Part shown: piece after piece, positions 54,598-63,878 of the stretch
Position numbering within the stretch: the first letter of the stretch is position 1
How the letters are laid out: each line of letters opens with the position of its first letter
Assembly: GCF_903970965.1 (NCBI RefSeq)
Contig: NZ_CAJCKW010000006.1
Location: 124,001 to 188,000, forward strand
Direction: 5' to 3'
Source of the DNA: Aureimonas sp. ME7
GTDB lineage: Bacteria > Pseudomonadota > Alphaproteobacteria > Rhizobiales > Rhizobiaceae
Length of the DNA: 64,000 bases
Position numbers and translations under genes: made by a program
Notes under the pieces: generated by a model
Told to the model about the DNA's origin: nothing
Databases searched by the model: none
The model's input: the letters and a program-made list of their open reading frames with translations, nothing else

Positions 54598-56420
54598 CCG
54601 CGTTCCTTCAACTGGGTCTCGTAGGAAGCGCGCGCATCGCGGACCTCCTGGCGCCGGGAGACTTCCGGTACGGCGACGTCCCACCAGTGGCCACCATGGG
54701 GCGTCGAGGGATAGGGATCGGTGTCGATCACCACGACATAGGGACCCGCGATCCCGGAACGGCGCGCGAGCGCGGCCTCGAGTTCGGCGATGTCCGCAAC
54801 CTTGACGGAGGTGGCGCCCATCGCGCGGGCGTGGAGCGCGAAGTCGATCGCGGGCGCGTTGGCCAGGTTGGACGAGGCGTAGAGATTGTTGAACTCCGCG
54901 CCCCCGGTGCCCTTCTGCAGCCGGTTGATGCAGCCGTAGCCGCGATTGTCGGTGACGACGACGGTGATCGCGACGCCCATCATCGCGGCGGTCGCCATCT
55001 CGGAATTGGCCATCATGTAGGAGCCGTCGCCGAGCATGCAGACGACGTCGCGTTCGGGCTCGGCCAGCTTGATGCCGAGCGCCCCGCCGATCTCGTAGCC
55101 CATGCAGGAATAGCCGTACTCCATGTGGTAGGCGCCCGGCCTCGGCGCCTTCCAGAGCTTGTGGAGCTCGCCCGGCATGGTGCCGGCGGCGCACATGACG
55201 ACGGTGTCGGCGTGGGCGGCGCGCTGAACGGCACCGATCACCTGGGCGTCGGTCGGCAGTTCGTTGCCGGCGCCCGGCGGCGGAGCCGTCAGCGGATCGA
55301 CGGCGGCGAACCAGTCCGCCTTCAGCCCCGCGCGGGGCGCCGGGGCGCGGGTGTCGCCGAGCGCGGCGGCAAGGGCGTCCAGCGCGGCGAGCGCATCGGC
55401 GCAAAGCGGCTCGGCCCCGTGCTTCATCGCGTCGTAGGCCGCCACGTTGATCGACACGAGATGGCGATCCGGGTGGCGGAACAGCGCCCAGGAGCCGGTG
55501 GTGAAGTCCTGGAAGCGCGTGCCGACGCCGATCACGAGATCGGCTTCGGCACAGACCGCGTTGGCGCTGGAAGCGCCGGTGACCCCGACCGGACCGAAGT
55601 TCCATTCGTCGTCCCAGGGGAGAGCCGACTTGCCCGCCTGGCTTTCGACCACGGGAATGCGCAAGCGCGCCGCGAAACGCGCCAGCGCCTCGCAGGCGCC
55701 GGAATAATGGACGCCGCCGCCTGCCACGATCACGGGCGCGCGTGCGGCCCGGATCATCTGCGCCACCGCCTCCACCTCGCGCGGGTCGGGCGCCGGGCGG
55801 CGGCGATGCCAGACGCGTGGCTCGAAGAACGCTTCCGGCCAGTCGTAACCTTCCGCCTGCACGTCCTGGCAGAAGGCGAGCGTCACCGGGCCGCAATCGG
55901 CCGGATCGGTCATGGTGCGAAGCGCGCGGGGCAGCGCGGTCAGGAGCTGCTCGGGCCGCGTGATGCGGTCGAAATACCGGCTGACGGGGCGGAAGCAGTC
56001 GTTGGCCGAGACCGTGCCGTCCGCGAAGTCCTCGACCTGCTGCAGCACGGGATCGGGCCCGCGCCCGGCGAAGACGTCGCCCGGCACCAGGAGGACCGGC
56101 AGGCGGTTGACGTGGGCAAGCGCGGCGGCGGTCACCATGTTGGTCGCCCCCGGACCGATCGAGGATGTCACCATCATCGCGCGGCGGCGGCCGAGCTGCT
56201 TGGCATAGGCGATCGCGGCATGGGCCATCGTCTGCTCGTTCTGGCCGCGAAAGGTGGAAAAGCTGTCCTTGGCGTCTTCCAGCGCTTCGCCGATCCCCGC
56301 GACGTTGCCGTGGCCGAAGATCGCCCAGGCCCCCGCGATGAAGGGTTCATCTTCTTCCGTCATCTGGCGGGAAAGCCAGCGGATCATGGCCTGGGCTGCG
56401 GTCAGGCGGATGGTGGTCAT
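54594..56420 (-). CDS. iolD: 3D-trihydroxycyclohexane-1,2-dione acylhydrolase
   Basis: This 608-aa thiamine-diphosphate enzyme opens the ring of the diketo-inositol intermediate. The N-terminal ThDP PYR domain ([35 protein letters not shown]), the central domain ([13 protein letters not shown]...[22 protein letters not shown]) and the C-terminal PP domain are complete. The Mg/ThDP motif is [19 protein letters not shown]...DNRGYGC. It overlaps iolC and iolE by 4 bases on either side, so the three are translationally coupled. Length matches IolD. Confidence 0.94.
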   Translation of the reverse strand: MTTIRLTAAQAMIRWLSRQMTEEDEPFIAGAWAIFGHGNVAGIGEALEDAKDSFSTFRGQNEQTMAHAAIAYAKQLGRRRAMMVTSSIGPGATNMVTAAALAHVNRLPVLLVPGDVFAGRGPDPVLQQVEDFADGTVSANDCFRPVSRYFDRITRPEQLLTALPRALRTMTDPADCGPVTLAFCQDVQAEGYDWPEAFFEPRVWHRRRPAPDPREVEAVAQMIRAARAPVIVAGGGVHYSGACEALARFAARLRIPVVESQAGKSALPWDDEWNFGPVGVTGASSANAVCAEADLVIGVGTRFQDFTTGSWALFRHPDRHLVSINVAAYDAMKHGAEPLCADALAALDALAAALGDTRAPAPRAGLKADWFAAVDPLTAPPPGAGNELPTDAQVIGAVQRAAHADTVVMCAAGTMPGELHKLWKAPRPGAYHMEYGYSCMGYEIGGALGIKLAEPERDVVCMLGDGSYMMANSEMATAAMMGVAITVVVTDNRGYGCINRLQKGTGGAEFNNLYASSNLANAPAIDFALHARAMGATSVKVADIAELEAALARRSGIAGPYVVVIDTDPYPSTPHGGHWWDVAVPEVSRRQEVRDARASYETQLKERG

Positions 56421-58330
56421 GCCGCGACGTCCTCCTTGCAGTTCGCCCTCGCCTCGTCCCAGAGGGCGCAGAGGGATGCGAAATTGTCTTTCATCCGCGT
56501 CACGGCGGCGGCATCGTCGATGCGCCCCGACAGCCACTCGCGCGCCGGCTCGCGGAAGATGGTACGGCCGACCGCAAAGCCCTTGACCAGCGGGTGGCGG
56601 GCCGCTTCGCGGAAGCTCGCCGCCAGTTCCTCCACCCCTGCGTCGAGGCCGAGCACGACGATGCCCCGGCAATGCGGATCGTGGGCCGCGATCGCCTCGC
56701 AGGCGTTCGACCATGCCCGCTCGCCGGTCAAGGGTTCGAGCTTCCACCAGTCGGGAAAGATGCCGATCTCGTAGGTTCGACGGATCAGCCGCGCAACGGT
56801 CTCCTCGTCGGTCGGGCCGACCTTGGAGGGGATGACCTCCAGCAGGAACTCCAGCCGGTTGCGCCGGGCGGCCGCGTAAAGGCGCCGGAGCGTGTCCTCC
56901 TGGGCCGAGCGCACCGCCGCGTCGTCGTCCGGGTGGCAGAAGCAGAGCACCTTGACGACCTGATGCAGCGGCCATTCGGCAAGGCCCCCGCAGTCGGGCC
57001 CGAGTTCGGCTTCGAGTTCGAGCGGCCGCGAGCCCGGAAGCTCGGCCGGCCGGGCGACCCAGAGGCCGGTGCCGGTGGCGGCATGAAGCGCCTTTCTCCC
57101 CAAGCGATCGTCGCACAGGATGCCGTAGCCGGGGCGCCCGTCGGCAACGCCGAGGGCCGCTTCGAGGCAGAGTTCCTTGAAGCGTCCGATGCGCTCCGGC
57201 GTCGCGCCTTCCATCGCCTCCATCTGCATCCGGTGGTCGAAGGCGAAGACGCGCATGCGCGGCCATGCCTCGTGCCGGTTGGTCGAGCGGTGGATCCGCT
57301 CCAGCTCCGCGTCGTGGCGCAGCGCCGGCGTGACGACGCCGCGTTGCAGGAAGAAGCGCAGTTCCTCCAGGCTCGGATAGGCCGGCGTGCAGCCGTGGCG
57401 CGAAACGGCGAAGGCACCGCAGGCATTGGCGTATTCGAGGGCGCGCGGCCAGGGCTCGTCGTCGAGCCAGCCTTTCAGAAGGCCCGACATGAAGCCGTCG
57501 CCGGCGCCCAGCACGTTGAACACCTCGATCGGAAAGCCCGGACCGCTTTCCCCCTCGTCGAGCGAGGGGGGAATCTCGCCGGTGAAGGCGACGGCCCCGG
57601 ACGCCCCGCGTTTGCACACGAGGACCGCGTCCGTCTTCGCGCGAACCGCGCGCAGCGCCGCCAGCGTATCGGTCGAGCCGCCCGCGATGTGGAACTCCTC
57701 CTCCGTGCCGACGATCAGGTCGAAGAGCGACAGGGTCGCCTGGAGCCGGGCGGTCACCGCGCCGCTCTCGATGAAGCGGTTCTCGCCGTCGCCGTGGCCG
57801 GACAGGCCCCACAGGTTCGGGCGGTAGTCGATGTCGAGCGCGGTGCGCGCGCCGTTGGCACGTGCGAGCCGCAGGGCCTTCAGGACGGCGGCCTCGGTTC
57901 GCGGATGCGACAGATGGGTGCCGGTCGCCACCACGGACCGGCTTTCCGCGATGAAGGCCTCGTCGATATCTTCCTCGCAGAGCGCCATGTCGGCGCAGTT
58001 CTCGCGGTAGAAGATCAGGGGAAAGCGTTCCTCGTCGCGGATGCCGAGGATGACGAGCGCGGTGAGGCGCTCGGGGTCGGTCGTGACGCCGCGCACGTCG
58101 ACGCCCTCGCGCGCCAGTTCCTCGCGTAGGAACCGGCCCATGTGCTCGTCACCGACGCGCGTGATGAGCGCGGAGCGCAGGCCGAGGCGCGCGGTGCCGG
58201 TCGCCATGTTGGTGGGCGAGCCGCCGACATATTTCTGGAAGGAGCCCATGTCCTCCAGGCGACCGCCGATCTGCGACCCGTAGAGATCGACGGACGAGCG
58301 GCCGATGGTGATGACGTCCAGTGCGGGCAA
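56417..58330 (-). CDS. iolC: 5-dehydro-2-deoxygluconokinase fused to a DUF2090 aldolase-like domain
   Basis: This 637-aa fusion has an N-terminal PfkB carbohydrate kinase (about 1-320; GRSSVDLYGSQIGGRLEDM, VGGSPTNMATGTARLGL, FNVLGAGDGFMSGLLKGWL with the catalytic Asp). A C-terminal DUF2090 region (about 330-637; VFAFDHRMQMEAM, ILCDDRLGRKAL, LEVIPSKVG, VGRTIFREPAREWL) resembles the IolJ-type 2-deoxy-5-keto-gluconate-6-phosphate aldolase. This fusion is common in Rhizobiales IolC. It phosphorylates 2-deoxy-5-keto-gluconate; the second domain may perform the following aldol cleavage. It is first in the leftward iolCDE unit, with an IolR-type site about 110 bases upstream. Confidence 0.93.
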   Translation of the reverse strand: MPALDVITIGRSSVDLYGSQIGGRLEDMGSFQKYVGGSPTNMATGTARLGLRSALITRVGDEHMGRFLREELAREGVDVRGVTTDPERLTALVILGIRDEERFPLIFYRENCADMALCEEDIDEAFIAESRSVVATGTHLSHPRTEAAVLKALRLARANGARTALDIDYRPNLWGLSGHGDGENRFIESGAVTARLQATLSLFDLIVGTEEEFHIAGGSTDTLAALRAVRAKTDAVLVCKRGASGAVAFTGEIPPSLDEGESGPGFPIEVFNVLGAGDGFMSGLLKGWLDDEPWPRALEYANACGAFAVSRHGCTPAYPSLEELRFFLQRGVVTPALRHDAELERIHRSTNRHEAWPRMRVFAFDHRMQMEAMEGATPERIGRFKELCLEAALGVADGRPGYGILCDDRLGRKALHAATGTGLWVARPAELPGSRPLELEAELGPDCGGLAEWPLHQVVKVLCFCHPDDDAAVRSAQEDTLRRLYAAARRNRLEFLLEVIPSKVGPTDEETVARLIRRTYEIGIFPDWWKLEPLTGERAWSNACEAIAAHDPHCRGIVVLGLDAGVEELAASFREAARHPLVKGFAVGRTIFREPAREWLSGRIDDAAAVTRMKDNFASLCALWDEARANCKEDVAA

Positions 58331-58441
58331 TCGACCCTCCTCTCGCCGAACGGATTTCGAGGTGGGAGGGAGCGGGCTCGCGGCATCGAGCCCCGTCGAA
58401 ACGTCGCGCGTGAGCGACCCGCGCCTCCTCCCGACGCATGT

Positions 58442-58455
58442 AGAACAAATATTCC
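58442..58455 (-). promoter_or_regulatory. IolR-type operator candidate near iolC
   Basis: On the minus strand the site reads GGAATATTTGTTCT, that is GGAA-N6-TTCT, one base from the GGAA-N6-TTCC motif proposed for the RpiR-type repressor IolR of Sinorhizobium meliloti. It lies about 112 bases before the iolC start in an AT-rich stretch that likely holds the promoter. Confidence 0.45.
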
Positions 58456-58572
58456 ATTATTTTGGTTTCGGCAAGGCAGATAGTCGCAACTGCCGCAAAA
58501 CATGCCGATAAGCGGGGTAGGTCCGTCATGCGGCAGCTTAACCTTCTGGCGCCGCCACTACTCTAAAATATG

Positions 58573-58590
58573 TTGGAAAATAAATTCCAA
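58573..58590 (+). promoter_or_regulatory. IolR-type operator candidate near iolG
   Basis: TTGGAA-AATAAA-TTCCAA is a perfect 6-6-6 inverted repeat that contains GGAA-N6-TTCC exactly (58575-58588). It lies about 87 bases before the iolG ATG. The 346-bp region 58331-58676 holds this site, the iolC-side site and no gene; the regulator iolR is not in the window. Confidence 0.55.
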
Positions 58591-58676
58591 ATCGGGTAGT
58601 GTTCCGCCGGGAGGAGGATACTGCGGGAAGCGGATCGTCCCCTTGCTTGCGCCATTCTTCACCAGCGGAACGCTCC

Positions 58677-59684
58677 ATGTCTCTATCGATTGCAATTCTC
58701 GGCGCCGGGCGGATCGGCAAGGTCCATGCGGGCGCGGTGTCGCAGACAGCCGGCGCGCGGCTGGCGGCGGTGGCCGATCCGCTCCAGGCGAACGCGGACG
58801 CCGTGGCCGCCCTCTACGGCTGCCGGGTGACGTCGATCGAGGAGGTCGCCGCCGCGTCCGACATCGATGCCGTGGCGATCTGCACGCCGACCGACACCCA
58901 TGCCGACCTCATCGAGCTCTTCGCTCGCGCCGGAAAGGCGATCTTCTGCGAAAAGCCGATCGACCTGTCGCTGCGCCGGGTGCGCGAGTGCCTCGGCGTC
59001 GTCGCATCGACCGGCGTTCCGCTGATGCTCGGCTTCAACCGCCGCTTCGATCCGCATTTCTCGGCGCTGAAGACGGCGATCGAGGACGGGCGGATCGGGG
59101 ATGTCGAACAGGTCGTCATCACCAGCCGCGACCCCGGCCTGCCGCCGCTCGACTACCTGCCGCGCTCGGGCGGCCTGTTCCGCGACATGACGATCCACGA
59201 CTTCGACATGGCGCGCCATCTCCTGAGCGAAGAGGTGGAAAGCGTCTTTGCCACGGCTTCCGTGCTGGTGGACCCTATGGTGGCGAAAAGCGGGGACGTC
59301 GACACCGCCAGCATCGTCCTCAGGACCTCGAGCGGCCGGCAGGCGGTGATCACCAATTCGCGCCGCGCGAGCTACGGCTACGACCAGCGCATCGAGGTCC
59401 ACGGCTCGGCCGGCATGGTCGCGGCGCAGAACCAGCACAAGGCGAACGTCGTCGTCGCCGACGCCACCGGCTATACGCAGCCCCCGCTGCAGGACTTCTT
59501 CATGGATCGCTACGCGGACGCCTATCGCGCCGAGATCGCGACCTTCCTCCAAAACGTGCGGGATGGGCAGCCGATGAACCCGTCCGGCGAGGACGGGCTG
59601 CGGGCGCTGGCGTTGGCCGAAGCCGCGAACCGCTCGCTCGCGGAAGGGCGGCTCGTGAGGGTCGCCGAGGTCCTGGCCGACTGA
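58677..59684 (+). CDS. iolG: myo-Inositol 2-dehydrogenase
   Basis: This 335-aa Gfo/Idh/MocA oxidoreductase starts inositol breakdown by oxidising myo-inositol to 2-keto-myo-inositol with NAD. The dinucleotide motif is ILGAGRIGKVHAGAV (about 6-20). The catalytic Lys lies in FCEKPIDLSL, the His pair in GLFRDMTIHDFDMARHLL, and the FGFNRRFD-like LGFNRRFDPHF is typical. The start at 58677 gives the normal length and has GCGGAAC upstream. It diverges from iolCDE, with IolR-type sites between, so the two units are probably co-regulated. Confidence 0.93.
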   Translation: MSLSIAILGAGRIGKVHAGAVSQTAGARLAAVADPLQANADAVAALYGCRVTSIEEVAAASDIDAVAICTPTDTHADLIELFARAGKAIFCEKPIDLSLRRVRECLGVVASTGVPLMLGFNRRFDPHFSALKTAIEDGRIGDVEQVVITSRDPGLPPLDYLPRSGGLFRDMTIHDFDMARHLLSEEVESVFATASVLVDPMVAKSGDVDTASIVLRTSSGRQAVITNSRRASYGYDQRIEVHGSAGMVAAQNQHKANVVVADATGYTQPPLQDFFMDRYADAYRAEIATFLQNVRDGQPMNPSGEDGLRALALAEAANRSLAEGRLVRVAEVLAD

Positions 59685-59748
59685 CGCCGCATCCGGGGCG
59701 CGCCGCCGCGCTCCGGCTCTCATTCCCCGAAAGGCGCGGGGCCCGCGG

Positions 59749-61398
59749 TCAGGCCGCGGCCCCGTCGAGGATCCGGCTTTCGGCGAGCAGCCCCTTCTCG
59801 TCCATGATCGGGTGCGCCACCGAAACGATATGGGCGTTGATGCGCTTGAGATCGCGCAGGATGTCGAGATGGAGCGAGCTCGTCTGGAGGCTGGCGGCAT
59901 GGCCGTCCCGCAGCCGCTGGAGGTGGCGCTCGGCGGACTGCTTCTCCAGAAGGCGCACCTGCACCTTGATGTTCATCAGCCGCCGCGCGAGCGTCATGTC
60001 GCGCGTGACGAAGATCGTCTGGGCGATGCGCAGGTTCTCGACCGTCAACTCGAAGAGCCTGTCGAGTTCGCGGTATCCCTCCTCCGAGAAGCGCAGGCCG
60101 TTGGTCACCATCTTGGTGACCTGTTCCAGGAGGCCCTTCTCGATGATGTCGCCGACATGTTCGAGGTTTATGGCGTAGTCGATGATGACGATCGACTTGG
60201 AACTGCCCTCCTCGCTCATCTCGCCCTGCCCGAGCTTCGACAGATAGAGCTTCACCTCCTGCTGCAGGCGGTCGACCCCATGCTCCAGCTTGGAAATGTC
60301 CTGCAGGGGCGAAAGATCGCGCCGCCGAAAGGCGTCGAGAACCTGCACCAGCATGCGCTCGATCAGGTCGCCGACGCCGAGCACTTCGCGCGTCGCGCTG
60401 GTGAGCGCGACGAGCGGGGTCGACAGCTCGACCGGGTCGAGGAACCGGGGCGCCATTTCGGACGTGGGGGCATCCGGCACGAGACGCGTCATCCAGTCGG
60501 TGAGAAGGCCGGCGAACGGCCAGGCAAGAAGCGCCAGCGCGAGATTGAAGGCGAGATGCGCGTCGACCGGAAGCTTGTCGGGCGGGAGGGGAAGCGCCGC
60601 CAGAAGCGCGCCGGCCTGATCGGCGAGCGGCAGCGCCAGGAGGCAGCCGGCCGCCCGCACGACGAGATTCGCCAGAACCACGCGCCGCGCGGCGGCAGGC
60701 CCTCCCATGCTGGCGACGACGGGTGGAATCGCGCCGCCGAGATTGGCGCCAAGCACCAGCGCCACGACGAGACCGGGCGACAGGATGCCCGCCCCGGCCA
60801 GCGACAGGATCAGAACCACGATCGCCAAGCTCGAAGAGGAGATGAAGGCCAGGGTGGTCGACAGGATCAGCGCCACCGGCCAGGCGTCCTCCAGAAGGCC
60901 GATAAAGGCGGCGAGCGCCGGCGAGGCGCGCAGCGGCTCGGTCGCCGAGGTCATCAGATGCAGCGACAGGAGCATCAGCCCGACGCCGACGAGCGCTGTT
61001 CCCGCGCCCTGGCGGGCGTTGCTCCGGCTGCGGTGAAGGGCGATGCCGACGAGGATGAGAAGCGGCGAAAGCCACTCGATCCCGGTGGCCACGATCCAGG
61101 CTGTGACGGCGGTTCCGACGTTCGCGCCGAGAAGCACGATCTGAGCCATGCGTGCCCGCACGAGGCCGCGCTCGACGAAGGACGACACCATCAGCGCGGT
61201 CGCCGTGGAACTCTGGAGCGCGATCGTCGCCACGAGGCCCGACAGGAAGGCGCGCCAGCCCCGGCGCGTTCCGGCGGCGAGCCCGGTTCGCAGCCTGGCG
61301 CCGAAGGCGCGCGAAACGCCGAGCTTCACCTGGGCCAGTCCGAAGAGGAGCAGGGCGACGGCGCCTGCGAGGTTGATCATGACGACGGTGGAATGCAT
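59749..61398 (-). CDS. Na/phosphate-cotransporter family protein (YjbB-like) with a PhoU-like tail
   Basis: This 549-aa inner-membrane protein has two inverted repeats of the NptA/PF02690 fold, each with the Gln/Ser/Thr-rich signature (FLSGLVATIALQSSTATALM; LILSTTLAFISSSSLAIVVL). About nine helices lie in residues 1-300. The cytoplasmic C-terminal half (about 330-549) is all-helical and resembles PhoU. Such proteins export or exchange phosphate or other anions. TTG at 61407 is an alternative start; neither start has a strong ribosome site. It lies beside iolG but converges on it, so a link to inositol is not implied. Confidence 0.85.
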   Translation of the reverse strand: MHSTVVMINLAGAVALLLFGLAQVKLGVSRAFGARLRTGLAAGTRRGWRAFLSGLVATIALQSSTATALMVSSFVERGLVRARMAQIVLLGANVGTAVTAWIVATGIEWLSPLLILVGIALHRSRSNARQGAGTALVGVGLMLLSLHLMTSATEPLRASPALAAFIGLLEDAWPVALILSTTLAFISSSSLAIVVLILSLAGAGILSPGLVVALVLGANLGGAIPPVVASMGGPAAARRVVLANLVVRAAGCLLALPLADQAGALLAALPLPPDKLPVDAHLAFNLALALLAWPFAGLLTDWMTRLVPDAPTSEMAPRFLDPVELSTPLVALTSATREVLGVGDLIERMLVQVLDAFRRRDLSPLQDISKLEHGVDRLQQEVKLYLSKLGQGEMSEEGSSKSIVIIDYAINLEHVGDIIEKGLLEQVTKMVTNGLRFSEEGYRELDRLFELTVENLRIAQTIFVTRDMTLARRLMNIKVQVRLLEKQSAERHLQRLRDGHAASLQTSSLHLDILRDLKRINAHIVSVAHPIMDEKGLLAESRILDGAAA

Positions 61399-61521
61399 GG
61401 GTCTCAACCTGCCCGAAATCGTTCAAGGCGCAACCCGGCGACAGAAACCGCCGCGATGCGCGCCGAGCGGGGCTTCGGCGATGCGCCGACGTCTCGCTCC
61501 GTTGTTTCGCGTCGTTCCGCT

Positions 61522-63207
61522 TCAGACGGCCCGTGCAACCGGCGTCGGGACGAGTTCTTGCGCCCGCTCCGCCCGCTCGATCGAACCTCGCATGACGTCG
61601 AGAAAGACGCGCCAGAAGCCGGCGAGCGGCGTCCTCGCGCCTTCGCCCGGCGCCGTGCCCGAGAGCGCCCGGTAGAGTGCGAGACGATGAGGGGGAATAT
61701 AGGGCAGCGCCAGCTCCTGCGCATGGCGCAGGCAGTACCAATCGGTCGCGAGATCCACGCCGCTGCAGGTCGCAAGCTCCCGGACGGGCACCCCCGCCTC
61801 CGCGAGCGGCGCCGCGAGGCGGGTCGCGTCCACCCCGGCCGCCCGCAGGATCCCGTCGAGACTCGCGGCGGCGAAGAGGTCGGCGATCTCGTCCGGCCAT
61901 TCGCGGGGCAGATAGCGGTGGGTCACGAGCGCGCGGGCGTGTTCGTAGAGGAAGCCGCCATAGTCCGGCGCAACGAAGGCCGGATGCGGCGCCTCGCCCG
62001 CGCGCGCCGCCTCGCGCCGGTAGAGCTCCACGAGCCGCCCGTCGAGCGGCAGGCCGGACAGGCCGACGGTTTCCATGGCGCCGCTTCCCGGCCGGAGGAC
62101 CGCGAAGGCGGGCGGGAAGGCGACCGGCGACGGGACGGCCACATTGACAAGGCGATGCCCCGCAAACTCGCGCGTGGTTTCCCCCGCGACATGCATATGG
62201 CCGCTGAAATGGCGCCGCATCCCCGCCTCGATCAGCCGGCGCGCGACCGCGGGCTCCGGCGTGCGGCGCGCGACGTTGGTGTCGCCGAACAGGGCGCGCT
62301 CGGCCGCGAGGTTGTCGCCGAAGGGATCCACCACGGGATAATGCGAAAAGCACAGAAGCGTCTTGCCGAGGCGCCGAGCCCGTTCGTGGACATCGGCGAT
62401 CCAGCGGGTCAGGAAGGGCTTGGAGCGCAGGACGCCGTTCCACCCCGCATTGGTGCTGTCGACGAAGCTGTCTTCCCGGGACAGATCCTCGGTGCCGTCC
62501 CGCGGCTCGAAGACGTTGGCGTCGATCATCAGGAGCCACAACCCGTCGGCGGGCTCGACCAGATAGGACGCGTCCGCCATCGAAACGCGGGTTCGCCCGT
62601 CCGGTGAGGCGATCTCGTAAACCCGCTCGGCCGGGTCGTCGGAAAGCCCGAACGGCGTTTCCCAGTGGAGGTCGGCAGGATGGCGGGTGAAGCCGTGCTC
62701 GAGCATCGGCCGAAGGGCTTCCGGATAGCCCTCGCAATACATGGCGTCCGACAGGACGGCGCCCGGCGTCCGGGCTGCCTCGGCATCGCTGGTGACGAGG
62801 ACGGGCTGCCCATCGCATCGCAGGAAGCGCTTCGATTGATGGCGGCCGTGCAGCGCATAGCCGTCGTGATTGCCGGGCAGCGCGAAGAACCGGATCCCGT
62901 GCCGGTCGCGGTAGCGCCGGAGGAGGCGGGCGACGGATGCCACCGTGGCGCGCTGCCCGTCGTCGCTGTAGTCGCCAAGGAGGACGACGTGGCGGATGCC
63001 GCGCCGGACGGTCTCGTCCAGCGCCGCCTGGAGCGCGCCGAAGCTTTCGTTGAAGACGCGCGTCGAGGCGCGCGTGTCGGCCCAGCTGCGAACCGTCAGC
63101 CGACGCCCGTCGATGTCCGCGCCTTCGAACCCGTAGTCGCCCTCCACGTCGTGGTAGTGGGCGTCGGCGATCACCGCGACGGGCGGCAGGGCAGCTTGAC
63201 GGATCAT
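61522..63207 (-). CDS. Large cytoplasmic metallophosphoesterase
   Basis: This 561-aa calcineurin-like phosphoesterase has all metal-site motifs: VIADAHYHD (D-X-H), LLGDYSDDG (GD), LPGNHDGYAL (GNHD), CFSHYPVVDPFGD and FSGHMHVAGE (GHMH). The C-terminal 150 residues are helical and unusual in length for the family. It has no signal peptide. The start overlaps the upstream phosphatase gene by 4 bases. Together with that phosphatase and an ABC ATPase on the same strand, it likely processes an imported phosphodiester or phosphomonoester. The exact substrate is unknown. Confidence 0.85.
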   Translation of the reverse strand: MIRQAALPPVAVIADAHYHDVEGDYGFEGADIDGRRLTVRSWADTRASTRVFNESFGALQAALDETVRRGIRHVVLLGDYSDDGQRATVASVARLLRRYRDRHGIRFFALPGNHDGYALHGRHQSKRFLRCDGQPVLVTSDAEAARTPGAVLSDAMYCEGYPEALRPMLEHGFTRHPADLHWETPFGLSDDPAERVYEIASPDGRTRVSMADASYLVEPADGLWLLMIDANVFEPRDGTEDLSREDSFVDSTNAGWNGVLRSKPFLTRWIADVHERARRLGKTLLCFSHYPVVDPFGDNLAAERALFGDTNVARRTPEPAVARRLIEAGMRRHFSGHMHVAGETTREFAGHRLVNVAVPSPVAFPPAFAVLRPGSGAMETVGLSGLPLDGRLVELYRREAARAGEAPHPAFVAPDYGGFLYEHARALVTHRYLPREWPDEIADLFAAASLDGILRAAGVDATRLAAPLAEAGVPVRELATCSGVDLATDWYCLRHAQELALPYIPPHRLALYRALSGTAPGEGARTPLAGFWRVFLDVMRGSIERAERAQELVPTPVARAV

Positions 63208-63806
63208 CCTTTCCGGCCTTCGATCAGGTCGATCCAGTCTGAGGCCTTGCGCGCGGCATCGTAGAGCATGGGCTTCGGGGTCTCGAACCATTCGTCGGGG
63301 CGCAGCTCGCGCTTCTCCCGGATATGGGCGAGCGCGTCGTCCAGCGTCGGAAACAGATCGCGCTGCTGCCGGTGGAGGTAGAGCGCCACCAGCGAGACCG
63401 AACGCGAGCGCCCGCTGCGGCAGTTGACGAGCACGTTGCCGCCGTCGGGGTAGGGGTAGGTTTCGCGCTTGGGCAGGGTCTGGTGCAGCGCGCCGTGCAG
63501 GATGTAGTAGGCGCCGAGCATCATCGTGTCCGGACTGCCGCCGCCGTCGATCATGCCGAGCTTGTAGTAGCGGATGGGGGAATAGCCGCTGGCGCACAAG
63601 GGCCCGTCCTCGGGGCGGGCCGGCTCGCGCACGAAGTTGACGTCGAGATTGACGGCGCAGTTGACGACGATGCCGATCTCGTTCGCCTTGAGGAGGGCGA
63701 GGTCGCGCGCGCCCTCCAGGCCGCCGATGAAGAGCTTGGATCCGAAGGGGCCGAGGCCTTCGGTGATGAGGCTGATCGCCGGGCGGGCGTAGACGGGGGC
63801 ATCCAT
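63204..63806 (-). CDS. Dual-specificity/tyrosine-phosphatase-like protein
   Basis: This 200-aa protein has the Cys-X5-Arg phosphatase P-loop as NCRSGRSRS in GGNVLVNCRSGRSRSVSLVAL. The position of the usual general-acid Asp is in LGMIDGGGSPD. The N-terminal LFIGGLEGARDLALLKANEIGIVVNCAV is the standard dual-specificity fold entry. The ATG at 63806 follows AAGGAACCC; an upstream in-frame ATG at 63854 is less likely. It overlaps the metallophosphoesterase by 4 bases. It is probably part of a transporter-linked phosphate-scavenging unit rather than a signalling phosphatase, given the neighbours. Confidence 0.82.
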   Translation of the reverse strand: MDAPVYARPAISLITEGLGPFGSKLFIGGLEGARDLALLKANEIGIVVNCAVNLDVNFVREPARPEDGPLCASGYSPIRYYKLGMIDGGGSPDTMMLGAYYILHGALHQTLPKRETYPYPDGGNVLVNCRSGRSRSVSLVALYLHRQQRDLFPTLDDALAHIREKRELRPDEWFETPKPMLYDAARKASDWIDLIEGRKG

Positions 63807-63878
63807 GCGGGGTTCCTTGGGCGGGCAGAGCAGGCGCGAGGCCGCCTCTTCCACCGGGTCGTTTCGAAGAACAGGCGT

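Noticed and set aside
54687-56774. 695-codon plus-strand frame opposite iolD
   Set aside because: Antisense shadow; iolD has full ThDP motifs on the other strand.
59812-62607. 931-codon plus-strand frame opposite the phosphate-transporter-like and phosphoesterase genes
   Set aside because: Low-complexity Arg/Glu/His-rich shadow spanning two real genes.
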